Below are positions 25,494 to 34,109 of a DNA stretch of 64,000 nt, piece by piece. Numbering within the stretch: position 1 is the stretch's first letter; each line of letters opens with the position of its first letter. The translations under genes were made by a program, and so were the position numbers. This stretch comes from Streptomyces sp. NK08204 (GTDB taxonomy: Bacteria; Actinomycetota; Actinomycetes; Streptomycetales; Streptomycetaceae): positions 216,638 to 280,637 of the forward strand of contig NZ_JAINVF010000008.1 in the NCBI RefSeq assembly GCF_020400585.1, written 5' to 3'. Under the pieces are notes generated by a model. The model was given only the letters and a program-made list of their open reading frames with translations, had not been told where the DNA came from and did no database searches.

Positions 25494-25948
25494 CGCTCGC
25501 CTCCGTTCCTGCTTCTCGCTCGGCTGTAGGCACTTCCCAAGCGGGTTTCCCTGTCTGCGGCACTGATCCCCGTCCCTGTCCTCCATCCGGCCCTGCGTCG
25601 TCGGCTTTCACGGGAGCGGACAGCCCACCTGGCAGCAGCACCGGATTCGCCGGCACGTCGCGCGAGCGCGGCGAGTCCCCGGTTCCAGCGCGCCCCGCCG
25701 ACCGGCGGGGGTTCCACGGCGACCGGTCCGCCCTCCGGAAGGACTCTGCGGCCTACGTACTGCAGACGGCCCCGACGAGCATGCGGTCGTACGGTGCCCT
25801 TTCGTGGGGATCGCGGGTTGGCCGGCAGCCGGGCGTCCTCCTCGAAGATCCCCTCGGCCCAGCGGTAAGGAAGCCGGTGGCCCGGCCGGTCTCGGGCACA
25901 CCTCGAGCGTCGGCGTTCCGGCCGGGGCCTTGCGGTCGTCGCACGAGG
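25494..25948. other. Divergent intergenic region
   Basis: It separates the DUF2243/CtaG pair from the GntR/ABC operon. No gene is convincing. The right end leads into the GntR promoter; the left end should hold the minus-strand promoter, but no clear boxes stand out. Confidence 0.5.
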
Positions 25949-25978
25949 TTGACGCGCAGTCAGAAATCTGCTTTAACT
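25949..25978 (+). promoter_or_regulatory. Promoter of the GntR-ABC operon, likely giving leaderless mRNA
   Basis: TTGACG at 25949-25954 and TTAACT at 25973-25978 are spaced by 18 bp. The ATG at 25987 lies about eight bases after the -10 box, where transcription should start, and no ribosome binding site is present. TAACT is repeated at 25974-25978 and 25982-25986, so the regulator itself may bind here. Confidence 0.55.
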
Positions 25979-25986
25979 CAATAACT

Positions 25987-26454
25987 ATGGATCTAGATAA
26001 AGACGGCTCGCCGTCGCCGATCGAGTTCCGTCTCGATCCGGGATCAGGGGTGCCCACCTACTTGCAACTGGTCCAGCAGGTGGAGCAGGCGATGCGGCTG
26101 GGGTACCTGCGGCATGGAGATCAGCTGCCGAGGGTCAAGGACGTCGTCGCCGGGCTGGCGATCAACCCGAACACGGTGTTGAAGGCCTACCGGGAGCTGG
26201 AACACCGGGGCTTGGTGGCCGGCCGTCGGGGAGTGGGGACGTTCGTCGAGGGCACCGTGGAGCGTGTGGGGCTGCGGGAGCAGGCAGCCCTGCACAAGAG
26301 CCTGCTGGCCTGGATGCGGACGGCGAACGAGGCCGGGGTGGACGAGGAAGGCATGAGTGCCCTGTTCACCGCAGCCCTGCACGATCTGCGGCACAGCCGT
26401 GCGGGCCGCGCGGACGAGGAAGGCGGCAGCAGCCGGGCAGGGGTGGTCGCATGA
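25987..26454 (+). CDS. GntR-family regulator (YtrA-like)
   Basis: The 155-residue protein has a GntR winged helix-turn-helix (about 12-80; PTYLQLVQQVEQAMRLGYLR, DQLPRVKDVVAGLAINPNTV and RRGVGTFVEG) and only a short C-terminal helical part, as in the YtrA subfamily that represses ABC transporter operons. I start at the ATG 25987, which fits the alignment and the promoter; the longer ORF upstream is not coding-like. Its TGA overlaps the ABC ATPase start (ATGA). Autoregulation of the operon is the usual mode for this subfamily. The inducing ligand is unknown. Confidence 0.9.
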   Translation: MDLDKDGSPSPIEFRLDPGSGVPTYLQLVQQVEQAMRLGYLRHGDQLPRVKDVVAGLAINPNTVLKAYRELEHRGLVAGRRGVGTFVEGTVERVGLREQAALHKSLLAWMRTANEAGVDEEGMSALFTAALHDLRHSRAGRADEEGGSSRAGVVA

Positions 26455-27365
26455 GCAGCGGTCTGGCGATCGAGACGGCCGGACTCGGCAAACGCTACGG
26501 CCGCACGTGGGCCCTGCGGGACTGCTCGCTGGCGGTTCCGGCCGGACATGTGGTCGGCCTGGTCGGCGCGAACGGTGCGGGCAAGACAACACTGTTGAGC
26601 CTGGCGGTAGGTCTGGCCAGGCCGACGACGGGACAGGTGCGAGTGGCAGGCGGCAGGCCGGCGGGTTCGGCTGCGGCGCTCGACGCAGTCGCCTTCGTGG
26701 CCCAGGAGGCGGCGCTCTACCGCAATCTGTCCGTGGCCGACATGCTGCGGATGGGGCGCGCCATGAACCGGCGATGGGATGCCGACCGTGCCCAGGACCG
26801 CCTGCAGGAGCTGGGCATTCCCCTGGCGAAGAAGGTCGGGTCTCTGTCCGGCGGCCAGCGCTCGCAAGTGGCGCTCACCCTTGCGCTCGCCAAACACCCG
26901 GAACTGCTCATCCTGGACGAGCCGTTGGCCGCACTGGATCCGGTTGCGCGCCAGGACTTCATGTCGGCGTTGATGACGGCCGTGTCGGAGGACGGCATCT
27001 CGGTGGTGTTCTCCTCCCACGTGGTCGCGGAACTGGAGCGGGTGTGCGACTACGTGGTCGTCGTACACAGCGGCCGGATCCAGGTCTGCGGTGAGGTCGA
27101 GGAACTGGTGGCCGGGCATCACGTCCTGACCGGTCCGGCCGCGCAGGCCGACTCCGTCACACAGCGCTTCCCCGTCATCCGGGACCGACGCACTGCCGCC
27201 CAGGCGCACCTGCTGGTCCGTACCCCCGACCCGTCGGCCGCACTGCCTGGTTGGCAACGGCACCCGGTCGGCCTGGAGGAACTGGTGCTGGCCTACATGC
27301 GCGAACCCTCCGCCTCAGCCCTGCCCGGCCCGAAACCCCTACGCGGCGAACAGGTGGTCCACTGA
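26451..27365 (+). CDS. ABC transporter ATP-binding protein
   Basis: The 304-residue ATPase has Walker A GANGAGKTTLLSLAVGLA (near 40-57), a Q-loop (VAQEAALY), the signature LSGGQRSQVALTLALAKHP (near 133-151), Walker B LLILDEPLAALDP and the H-loop (VVFSSHVVAELE). A C-terminal extension of about 80 residues is usual for antibiotic/peptide exporters of the YtrB or drug-resistance type. It overlaps both neighbours (ATGA upstream, TGATG downstream). It powers the permease encoded next; substrate unknown. Confidence 0.95.
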   Translation: MSSGLAIETAGLGKRYGRTWALRDCSLAVPAGHVVGLVGANGAGKTTLLSLAVGLARPTTGQVRVAGGRPAGSAAALDAVAFVAQEAALYRNLSVADMLRMGRAMNRRWDADRAQDRLQELGIPLAKKVGSLSGGQRSQVALTLALAKHPELLILDEPLAALDPVARQDFMSALMTAVSEDGISVVFSSHVVAELERVCDYVVVVHSGRIQVCGEVEELVAGHHVLTGPAAQADSVTQRFPVIRDRRTAAQAHLLVRTPDPSAALPGWQRHPVGLEELVLAYMREPSASALPGPKPLRGEQVVH

Positions 27366-28378
27366 TGGCGATGACCGATGCACCGTCCCTGGCCCGCGGT
27401 GCCTCGCTGCCCCGGCTCGGCCTTGTCTGGGTGACCTGGCGCCAGCACCGGTTCGCTGTCTTCGGGATGCTGGGAATGCTGGCCTGCTTCGCCGCGCTGA
27501 TGGTGGCCGGAGGCATAGAGGCACGTTCAACCTACGAACAGCTGGGGCTGGCCCAGTGCACGTCCTACTCCAGCGGCCGCTGCCGGCAGCTCGCCGACGA
27601 CCTGTTCACTTCCTATGCGACGAAGTGGCCGCTCATGTTCCTCTTTCTGCTGCCAGGGGCATTCGGTGCCTTCCTCGGAGGGCCGCTGATCGCACGGGAG
27701 CTGGAGACGGGAACCTACCGGTTCGCCTGGACTCAGGCCGCCGGGCGCACGCGCTGGCTGCTGACCAAGCTGACGCTGGTCGCGGTGGCACTGGTCGCGG
27801 TGACGGAGGCATTCGGCGCCCTGTACACGTGGTACAACGCCCCGCTGGACCACGTCCTGCCCATGGGATTCGGCGACTATCTCAACTTCGAGCTGGAGGG
27901 GATCGTCTTCCCGGTCCAGACGCTGCTGGCCTTCACGGCAGGCGTCTTCGCCGGCCTGCTCATCCGCCGCACCATGGTCGCGGTGGGTGCCGTCTTCCTC
28001 GGCTCGTTCGGCCTGCTCATGGCGACCGTTCTCAAGCTCCGCCAGCACTACATGACGCCGCTGACCACCATCGCCAAGCCCGGTGCACGTGACTGGGTGA
28101 CCGGCACGGCATACGCAGATCCCACCGGTCACCCGCTCAGCGACTCCCAGAGCCACAGCCTCTACATGAAGTACATGGCGCAACTTCCGTCCACCAACCG
28201 GCTCCCCTCGGTCACCTACAGGGACTGGCTCCAGGCCCGGCACTACACCATCGTGACGAGCTACCACCCCGCCAGCCGGTTCTGGACCTTCCAGCTCATC
28301 GAGGCCGGCTGGATGGGCCTGCTCTCCCTGCTCCTGGCCATCGCCACCATCTGGCTGGTCCGCCGCAAGATGGGCTGA
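27365..28378 (+). CDS. ABC transporter permease
   Basis: The 337-residue protein starts at the ATG that overlaps the ATPase stop. It has about six membrane segments: one after FAVFGMLGMLACFAALMVAG, one around WPLMFLFLLPGAFGAFLGGP, others at LTLVAVALVAVTEAFGALY, LLAFTAGVFAGLLI and MVAVGAVFLGSFGLLMAT, and the last near WMGLLSLLLAIATIWLVRRK. A large outside loop lies before the last segment. This is an ABC-2-type exporter layout. The GGP-L-I-ARELETGTYRFAWTQ segment is common to actinomycete transporters with GntR/YtrA-regulated operons. Confidence 0.9.
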   Translation: MAMTDAPSLARGASLPRLGLVWVTWRQHRFAVFGMLGMLACFAALMVAGGIEARSTYEQLGLAQCTSYSSGRCRQLADDLFTSYATKWPLMFLFLLPGAFGAFLGGPLIARELETGTYRFAWTQAAGRTRWLLTKLTLVAVALVAVTEAFGALYTWYNAPLDHVLPMGFGDYLNFELEGIVFPVQTLLAFTAGVFAGLLIRRTMVAVGAVFLGSFGLLMATVLKLRQHYMTPLTTIAKPGARDWVTGTAYADPTGHPLSDSQSHSLYMKYMAQLPSTNRLPSVTYRDWLQARHYTIVTSYHPASRFWTFQLIEAGWMGLLSLLLAIATIWLVRRKMG

Positions 28379-28565
28379 CCCACCTGACCGCCCGCAGTCG
28401 CTCATCCCATCCCGGCACGCCGCGGAGAACACCTCTTCCCGCGACCGTTCGGTGGCACCGGATCCCGTCGGGGCCACCGACGACGCAGGCACTCGTTGTC
28501 CAGGACGGTCTTCTTCGCCCCCACTGCGACGGCTTCGTCCGGCCCGGGGTGGGTCGTCGGCCTCG

Positions 28566-29029
28566 GTGTCGTGGCGGCACCTACCTTGGGTTCTGGAGCA
28601 GCCGCTCAGCCACGCCGAGCTCGCTGAGCTCGAGGCACAGATGAAGGTGCGGCTGCCGGAGGATTTCCGAACGTTCCTCCTTCGTGTCGGCGCCGGCGGC
28701 GCTGGTCCCGCCTATGGCGTGTTCCCGGTGCGGCGAGTACAAGGCAGCTGGCGGTGGGAGGGCGACGGCGCCGGGCTGGCAGACCTGTCCCGGCTCGCCG
28801 AGCCCTTTCCCGAGCAGGGCCCGGACCCGAAGCTGCTGGAGGAACTGGCGGACCAGTGCCCCGATGAAGAGGACCTCGACGAAGTCGAAGAGTTCGACGA
28901 CGCCATCAACGCGTGGGACGAACGCTGGGACGCCGTCATGTTCAACCCTGACCGCACCCAGTGACCTTTGCTCGTTGGTACACCGACTGGCTGCGCCACG
29001 CCGAGCACACACCACGGGGAGCAGCCTAG
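28566..29029 (+). pseudogene. SMI1/KNR4 (SUKH-1) immunity-like gene, frameshifted
   Basis: The open frame shows the SMI1/KNR4 core: PLSHAELAELEAQMKVRLPE, DFRTFLLRVGAGGAGPAYGV and a later acidic part. It hits a stop at 28962-28964 in the context CGCACCCAGTGA. With one more C there, reading would go on as TPVTFARWYTDWLRHAE and end at the TAG 29027-29029, which is how SMI1 proteins usually finish (aromatic W-x-x-W helix). The N-terminal part is also shorter than usual and lacks a good start. SUKH proteins act as immunity to toxins; no toxin gene is next to it. I judge it a recent pseudogene, or a sequencing error at the C-tract. Confidence 0.6.
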
Positions 29030-29199
29030 TGGCTTGTCTCGTGACCTCGGCCAGGTGATTGAGGCATGGTCGGCCGGAGGTTTTGCCAAACGGTCGACCA
29101 ACGATCGTCCCTGCTCAGATAGCTTCCCGGCATCCGCTGAAGGTGACGGGCGGGTTGCTTGGGCCATGGTGGCAGCAGCAGCCCGCTGGGAGGCATGTG

Positions 29200-29505
29200 A
29201 TGAGTTCGATCCACGTCGTGGAGACAGCGGCCGCGCTGCCGGTTGCCTGGACCTCCTGCTCCTTGGGACAGGTGGGGACGGCCTGTGTGAAAGTCCTGCG
29301 TATGGACAGCAGACCGGTCCAGGAAGAGGTTCACGGGGCTGATGAGGTACTGCTGGTACTTGACGGACGGCTGGAACTGCTGGTGGAGGGCGCCGAAGTC
29401 GCCATGGAGACAGGCGAGATGTACCGGGTGCCGGCAGGCGCGCGACACGCTGTCCGCCCTGGCAGTCGCGGCACCTTGATGATCGTGGAGGAACCCGGGG
29501 CGTGA
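29200..29505 (+). CDS. Small cupin-domain protein
   Basis: This 101-residue single-domain cupin starts at the ATG 29200 after a GGGAGG site. The conserved cupin motif 1 is reduced (EVHGADEVLLVLDGRLELLV, near 43-62) and motif 2 is GEMYRVPAGARHAVRPG (near 73-89). One or two of the usual metal-binding histidines remain (EVHG, ARHAV). Such proteins bind small molecules or act as isomerases. It is followed closely by the stop and convergent minus-strand genes. Function unknown. Confidence 0.8.
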   Translation: MSSIHVVETAAALPVAWTSCSLGQVGTACVKVLRMDSRPVQEEVHGADEVLLVLDGRLELLVEGAEVAMETGEMYRVPAGARHAVRPGSRGTLMIVEEPGA

Positions 29506-29846
29506 AGGAGTTCAGGCGGTGTAGCCGGGTTTGTTGCTCGCCGTCGGCGCGAGCGCGGCCTCGATCACCGTCAGCTCCGCCGCCCGGGCCAGCACCGGCC
29601 GCAGCCCGCGCCCGCTGGAGCATGCGCAGTGCACCGACCCGTGCCGGACAAGGGCCGTCGCCGCAACGGCGCCGGCCGAAACGCCGAGCCACGTCGTCGT
29701 CGGCGTCGCGCCGGAGAAGAACGGCATGGGAGTTGCCGGAGCCGTGGCCCGGTTCAGCCCCGGCCGGTGGCCCACGGGAGCAGGGCCTCTTGGCAGCTCG
29801 ATGGGTGTGTGCGTCAACGAGCTCTCCAGGAGGCCCTGTCCCTGCC

Positions 29847-30560
29847 CTACGCTCCCGCTGTCGCCGTGCGCGGCACCCACGGTGCCACCGACGGCGGCGC
29901 GGCGTGCGACCCGACTCGGCTCAGGTCGGTGCGTCCTCTGGTCGGAGCGACGAGCAGCTTCGGCTCCGAGGATCTCGCAGCGCCGGCGGAACCGGGTCCG
30001 TCAACGGCGAGCTCGAAGTCCTGATGCGCCTTGGCGTCCAGAGCCAGCGGCAGGTGGATACGCCCGTCCCCGACCATGCGTCGTACCTGAGCGCGGCTGA
30101 GACCGAGCCCGAGCACGAGCAGTCGTTCGACACGAACGGGCGCGGGCAGCTCGAAGCTGACCAGGACCTTCAGCGGTGTCGGGTCGTCGAGTGCGTAGAG
30201 GGGCGTGCGGGTCTCCAGCGCCCAGGTACCGGTCCAGTCGAGGCGGTATCCGTTCTTCGTGGCGAGCGACGCACTCATCGTCAGCTCGCGGACGACGGCA
30301 GGGTCATTGTCCTCGTACGCCACCAGACGAGCGGACTCCAGCGTCGAGACGTGGACGCGTTCGTGGACGGGGACCTTCGAGGTCCGGTCGCACGCCACAC
30401 AGCTCAGGAGCAGCCAGACGTCGAGGAGCTTGCCGTTCGCGTTGACTCGGATCTTGCCCGAGGGACGGTGACGCGTGCCGGAGCAGTCCGGGCAGGGCCG
30501 TACGACAGTGGGCAGGGCGGACTGACGCACGGCCCACAGGGCCTTGCGGTCGGTATTCAT
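29847..30560 (-). CDS. DUF1062 family zinc-ribbon protein
   Basis: The 237-residue protein matches DUF1062: VRPCPDCSGTRHRPSGKIRV near 20-39 with the first C-x2-C, NGKLLDVWLLLSCVACDRTS near 42-61 with the second C-x2-C, and KVPVHERVHV next. Together they form a probable zinc ribbon. The middle has DPAVVRELTMSASLATKNGY and LDWTGTWALE, also typical. The C-terminal 40 residues are poor in structure. Its function is unknown in any organism as far as I know; a nucleic-acid-binding role is sometimes guessed because of the ribbon. No operon partner is clear. Confidence 0.8.
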   Translation of the reverse strand: MNTDRKALWAVRQSALPTVVRPCPDCSGTRHRPSGKIRVNANGKLLDVWLLLSCVACDRTSKVPVHERVHVSTLESARLVAYEDNDPAVVRELTMSASLATKNGYRLDWTGTWALETRTPLYALDDPTPLKVLVSFELPAPVRVERLLVLGLGLSRAQVRRMVGDGRIHLPLALDAKAHQDFELAVDGPGSAGAARSSEPKLLVAPTRGRTDLSRVGSHAAPPSVAPWVPRTATAGA

Positions 30561-31462
30561 GGATGTGGTTGCTTTCAGGACTCAGCAGGAGCTCTCGCGG
30601 GTCTGGCCGCGGCTCCTGGAACATGACGGATGCACACGCGGGCGCGAGTCATTGCCTCGGGGCCGAGTGGTCAGGCTCAGAGGTCAGTCGCGCGACAGGT
30701 TGGTCGTTGCTACGTGGCAGCCGTTACAGGTCCATGGGGGCGATCATGATCGAGCCCTCGGCCCGCAGGCAACTCGTTTTCCGCGGGCCCGCCGACGAAC
30801 CCTGGCAGCGCCTCGGCCTCGCTGCAGGCAAGGCCCAAGTCCCGCAGCGAGCCGACCGCGAAGTGCAGGTCATCTCCCGCATCAGCGTCAGCCGGTGCCG
30901 GGCGGAGCAGGCGCCGGCCCGGGCAGGTCGTCGCCGACGAAGCCCTCTCGTCCAGGAAGATCCGCGCCCATCCGCACAGGCGGCACCAAGGCCTCGATCC
31001 CGGAACGGACCGGCCGGACGCGGGTCGGTGACACCACGCTGCCGGACGGTTCGCACCCGTCGTCGCCGTCGGCCAGGAGACCGCATCGCGTCGGCCTCCG
31101 CCGTCGCCCGGGCCATCGGACATCGTGTCAGGCCGTTGCGTCTACAGCGTTGTCATGCCCGGCACCGTGCGCACGCCCCGCCACCCGGGTCGGCCGAGAC
31201 GAGAAGGGCGGCAAGACCGCGTGCCGCACCGACACGCGCAAGCTCTGGCCGGGCGAGCCGTCCGGAACATGCCGTTGAGTGGAGCAATTCGGCGTCAGGC
31301 CGGGTGATGCACACCAGGCTGGACCTTCGCCGGTGTCGTGTGACAGGAGTCCCGTGTGCGAAGACCGCGTAGGCCGAACCGTCCGGTATGTCGTCCGCCC
31401 GTGGGCACGGCCGACCGGGCCGTCCCGCCCGGGCCCATGGCGCTGACATTCTGGAGCGACAC
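30561..31462. other. Gene-poor region with a transposase remnant
   Basis: It lies between the DUF1062 gene and the membrane phosphatase. Besides the IS5-like remnant listed separately, no frame is coding-like. Confidence 0.5.
30890..31070 (+). mobile_element. IS5-family transposase fragment
   Basis: Two frames of the plus strand give pieces of a DDE transposase: QVVADEALSSRKIRAH in one frame, then RTGGTKASIPERTGRTR in the next. They correspond to the region around the second catalytic aspartate (usually VLADKAYSSRAIR followed by a RRGI-x-A-x-IPE segment). Both ends are missing and at least one frameshift is present, so it is inactive. Confidence 0.45.
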
Positions 31463-32641
31463 ATGAGCAACGGACGTCCCGGTCACGATCCCGAGGCCGA
31501 CGCCGCCGCACGGACCCGGTTGTCCCCGCCTCCGGCGTGGATGCGGTGGCTCCCGGTCCTGTACGTCGCCGGCGTTCTGCTGCTCGAAGCGGTCACGCCT
31601 GTGGAGTGGCCGGTCAGCTTCGTACTGATCGCCCTGTCTCTTGTGACCGCCTTCGCCCATGGGCCCGTCGTCGTCGGTGGCGCCACGGTGTTCGCGGTCC
31701 TCCTGGAAGGGGTGCTGGCCGGCACTCCGTGCTGTGCGGGCCGGCAGGTCGGCTATCTGTGGGACCGCCACTACGTGGCCATCTACGTCTGCACCGCACT
31801 GGTGGGCATCCTCGGCATGATGCTGGCCGCCCACCGGGTCCACCGCGAGCGCACGCTCGCCGACGTACGCTTCGTGGCCGACATCGCGCAGCGCGTGCTG
31901 CTCAGACCGGTTCCCCACCGGATCGGCAACCTGCGCCTGGAGAGCCTTTACCTCTCTGCCTCCGCGCAAGCGCGCATCGGCGGCGACCTCTACGAGGCCG
32001 TCCCCACCGAGTACGGGGTTCGGCTGCTCATCGGCGACGTCCGCGGCAAGGGGCTGCTCGCCGTCGACACCGCTGCCGCCCTGCTCGGCGCGTTCCGCGA
32101 AGCAGCGTTCGAGGAACCCGATCTTCCCGCCCTGGTGGACCGCGTGGAGACGAGCATGCAGCGCAGGGCGGCGCAGCTGGGCGGAAGCGAGGTGGGTGAG
32201 CGGTTCGTCACCGCTGTCTTCGCCGAGATCCCCACCGGCGGTCATGTCGTCCGAGTCGTCAACTGCGGCCACCCTCCCCCTCTTCTCCTCAGCGTCGGGG
32301 AGGTGCGCGAACTTGACCGGGGACGGTCGGCTCCGCCTCTGAACCTCGGCGTGCTGGTCACGGAGCCGTATCACGTCGAGGTCTACCCCTTCCGGCCCGG
32401 CGAGCAGCTGCTGCTCTACACAGATGGCGTCACGGAGACGCGGGATGCGGCCGGTTCCTTCTACCCCCTTCTCCAGCGACTCCGTTCCTGGGGCCCCCTC
32501 CCGCCCGGTGAGCTTCTGGACCTGCTCCACCAGGACCTGCTGGTCTACAGCCACAACCACCTGAAGGACGACACCGCGGCCCTCGCCGCCTGTTTGCTTG
32601 CCGACGAGCCGTCCGCACCACCTCCATCACCCGCAGGATGA
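31463..32641 (+). CDS. Membrane-anchored PP2C (SpoIIE-type) phosphatase
   Basis: The 392-residue protein starts at ATG 31463. Three membrane segments occupy about residues 30-125 (LPVLYVAGVLLLEAVTP, FVLIALSLVTAFAHGPVVVG and IYVCTALVGILGMMLAA), then a linker helix and a PP2C domain (about 150-385). The metal-binding motifs RIGGDLYEA and GDVRGKGLLAVD, the NCGHPPPLLL strand, YTDGVTETRD and KDDTAALAACLL are all intact. This arrangement is common in Streptomyces and would dephosphorylate an anti-sigma antagonist at the membrane. It is the fourth phosphatase of the window but differs from the others by having no PAS or GAF domain. Confidence 0.9.
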   Translation: MSNGRPGHDPEADAAARTRLSPPPAWMRWLPVLYVAGVLLLEAVTPVEWPVSFVLIALSLVTAFAHGPVVVGGATVFAVLLEGVLAGTPCCAGRQVGYLWDRHYVAIYVCTALVGILGMMLAAHRVHRERTLADVRFVADIAQRVLLRPVPHRIGNLRLESLYLSASAQARIGGDLYEAVPTEYGVRLLIGDVRGKGLLAVDTAAALLGAFREAAFEEPDLPALVDRVETSMQRRAAQLGGSEVGERFVTAVFAEIPTGGHVVRVVNCGHPPPLLLSVGEVRELDRGRSAPPLNLGVLVTEPYHVEVYPFRPGEQLLLYTDGVTETRDAAGSFYPLLQRLRSWGPLPPGELLDLLHQDLLVYSHNHLKDDTAALAACLLADEPSAPPPSPAG

Positions 32642-32859
32642 GCCGAGTTCGGCGCGTCGGCGGCGCTGCAGAAAGCGGCGCGTGCCGCGCCAGGCGCAGA
32701 GCCTCCGGGGCGTCGCCGGCCTGACGCGAGGGCGCACGGCGTCCGGATGTGAGCCCTGTACGCGCCCCTGCCTTTGTGAGAAGACTGCGTCCTGTCGGCG
32801 GGCAGGTGACCGGAAGCCTGTCCGGTTGCCCAACTCGTGAGGAAGGCGGGTCGAGCCGC

Positions 32860-33588
32860 GTGCAGTTGCGTCTGCCCACGTCCCTGTCCGAAGCGCAGGA
32901 GTGTCTCGCCGAGGCGGCCGTTCCGATCGGAGGGGCGACGCTCCTGTGGGCCATCTGGCAGCGGGACGGATTCCCGGAACTGGCCATGTCGTTGCGCGAC
33001 CTGCCGGATGCCAACGTCGTCGAACGTGGGACGCTCGGCGCCGCTGTGGTCCTGAACCGTCTCGACGACCGTGTGCCGGACGTACTGCGCCTGGCGGCCG
33101 CCACGGTGGGAACGGGCGCCGTGCGCCGTACCGCGACGGTCGGCGGCAACCTCGTCGGCAGCACACTGCGCTGTCTGCTGCCTGGTGCACTCGTCCTGGA
33201 CGCCCGTGCCAGAGTGCTGGAGTCGGACGGTGTGCACGAGACCGACCTGGGCGAAGTGGTGGCCAAGCGGCCCGTGCTGCTCAGCCTCCACTGGCGTGAG
33301 CCGATCGCCTGCGCGTACCGCAAGCTGCCTTCCGACACAGACGGACGCCCGCCTCTCGTCGTCGCCTCGGCCCTGTGCACCGACGACGGCGCAGGTGTCC
33401 GCCTTCGTGTCGCTGTGCGCCACGGCTACGACGTGCTCAGCGGCACATCGGTCTGCGGCACCGACACCGATGCCGAACGGGCTCTCCTGGCGCTGCGCGA
33501 CACGACCGTCGGTGACCTGCCGACCGCTGCCTGGGAAGTCGTCCGCTCGCAGGTCACCGGTCTACTGAACGGGCACGGCTCGGCCTGA
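32860..33588 (+). CDS. FAD-binding (subunit M-like) protein of molybdenum hydroxylase family, orphan
   Basis: From the GTG 32860 the protein has 242 residues. It matches the FAD_binding_5/CO_deh_flav_C layout of xanthine-dehydrogenase FAD subunits: AAVPIGGATLLWAIWQ (FAD pyrophosphate region), VGTGAVRRTATVGGNLVGST near 85-104 (the classic A-T-x-G-G-N loop) and the C-terminal ACAYRKLP segment with a small final domain. The usual partners, a 2Fe-2S subunit and a large molybdopterin subunit, are not next to it. It may serve a distant enzyme or be a remnant. A GAGGAAGG site lies 14 bases upstream, slightly far. Confidence 0.75.
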   Translation: MQLRLPTSLSEAQECLAEAAVPIGGATLLWAIWQRDGFPELAMSLRDLPDANVVERGTLGAAVVLNRLDDRVPDVLRLAAATVGTGAVRRTATVGGNLVGSTLRCLLPGALVLDARARVLESDGVHETDLGEVVAKRPVLLSLHWREPIACAYRKLPSDTDGRPPLVVASALCTDDGAGVRLRVAVRHGYDVLSGTSVCGTDTDAERALLALRDTTVGDLPTAAWEVVRSQVTGLLNGHGSA

Positions 33589-34109
33589 CGCACGGCCGCC
33601 CGGCCTCGCCGCCCGAACCGGCAGGGTGTGGCGGCGTCCCGTCCGGCCCGATGGCGGGCGGCGGGCGGTGGGACGACGGGGAGAAGGGCGCCGTCGGCGC
33701 CGACCGCGCGCCCGATGGTGTCGCCATGGCGGCCGTGATCAGCGGCACGCCCTTTTACCTGCGACCGGGCCCTGGCTGCGGCGAGCACGCTGGTGGCCGC
33801 CAGGGCGTAGACGGCCTGCAGCATGTTCAGGGCTGGAGTGGTCAGCCGCACGTCGGGCGACCGGATCAGTGCGAGCGCACGGTGCCCACGGGCTTCCGAG
33901 CACCATGCGGATCAGCGTGTGCACGCGCGAAACCGGGCTGCCGGGCGCTCTCGCGTTCCAGCAGCCCGGCTGCACGGCGGGTGGCGCCGGTACTACCGAG
34001 ATCTTCCAGTGTCTCTGTCACCACGAACGGGTGGAGGACCCTGCGGGGAAAGCCATGGGTGTCGGGCCTTCCGGTGGTCTTCAGCGCCCGGTGCAGCGTC
34101 TACGCGGGC
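33589..34109. other. Gene-free stretch, weak coding remnants
   Basis: The minus strand gives a short protein-like stretch near 33760-33850 (TPALNMLQAVYALAATSV), possibly the end of a decayed enzyme gene, but no complete frame or family is clear. Confidence 0.4.

Noticed and set aside
29512..29880. A 122-codon minus-strand ORF after DUF1062 with a partly hydrophobic middle
   Set aside because: It has no clear start or family and overlaps the DUF1062 end; it might be the tail of a decayed transporter gene, but the evidence is too thin.
33426..33851. Minus-strand frame ending the gap after the FAD-subunit gene, faintly like the end of a ketopantoate reductase
   Set aside because: Only a short helix-like segment fits and the frame overlaps a well-supported gene on the other strand.
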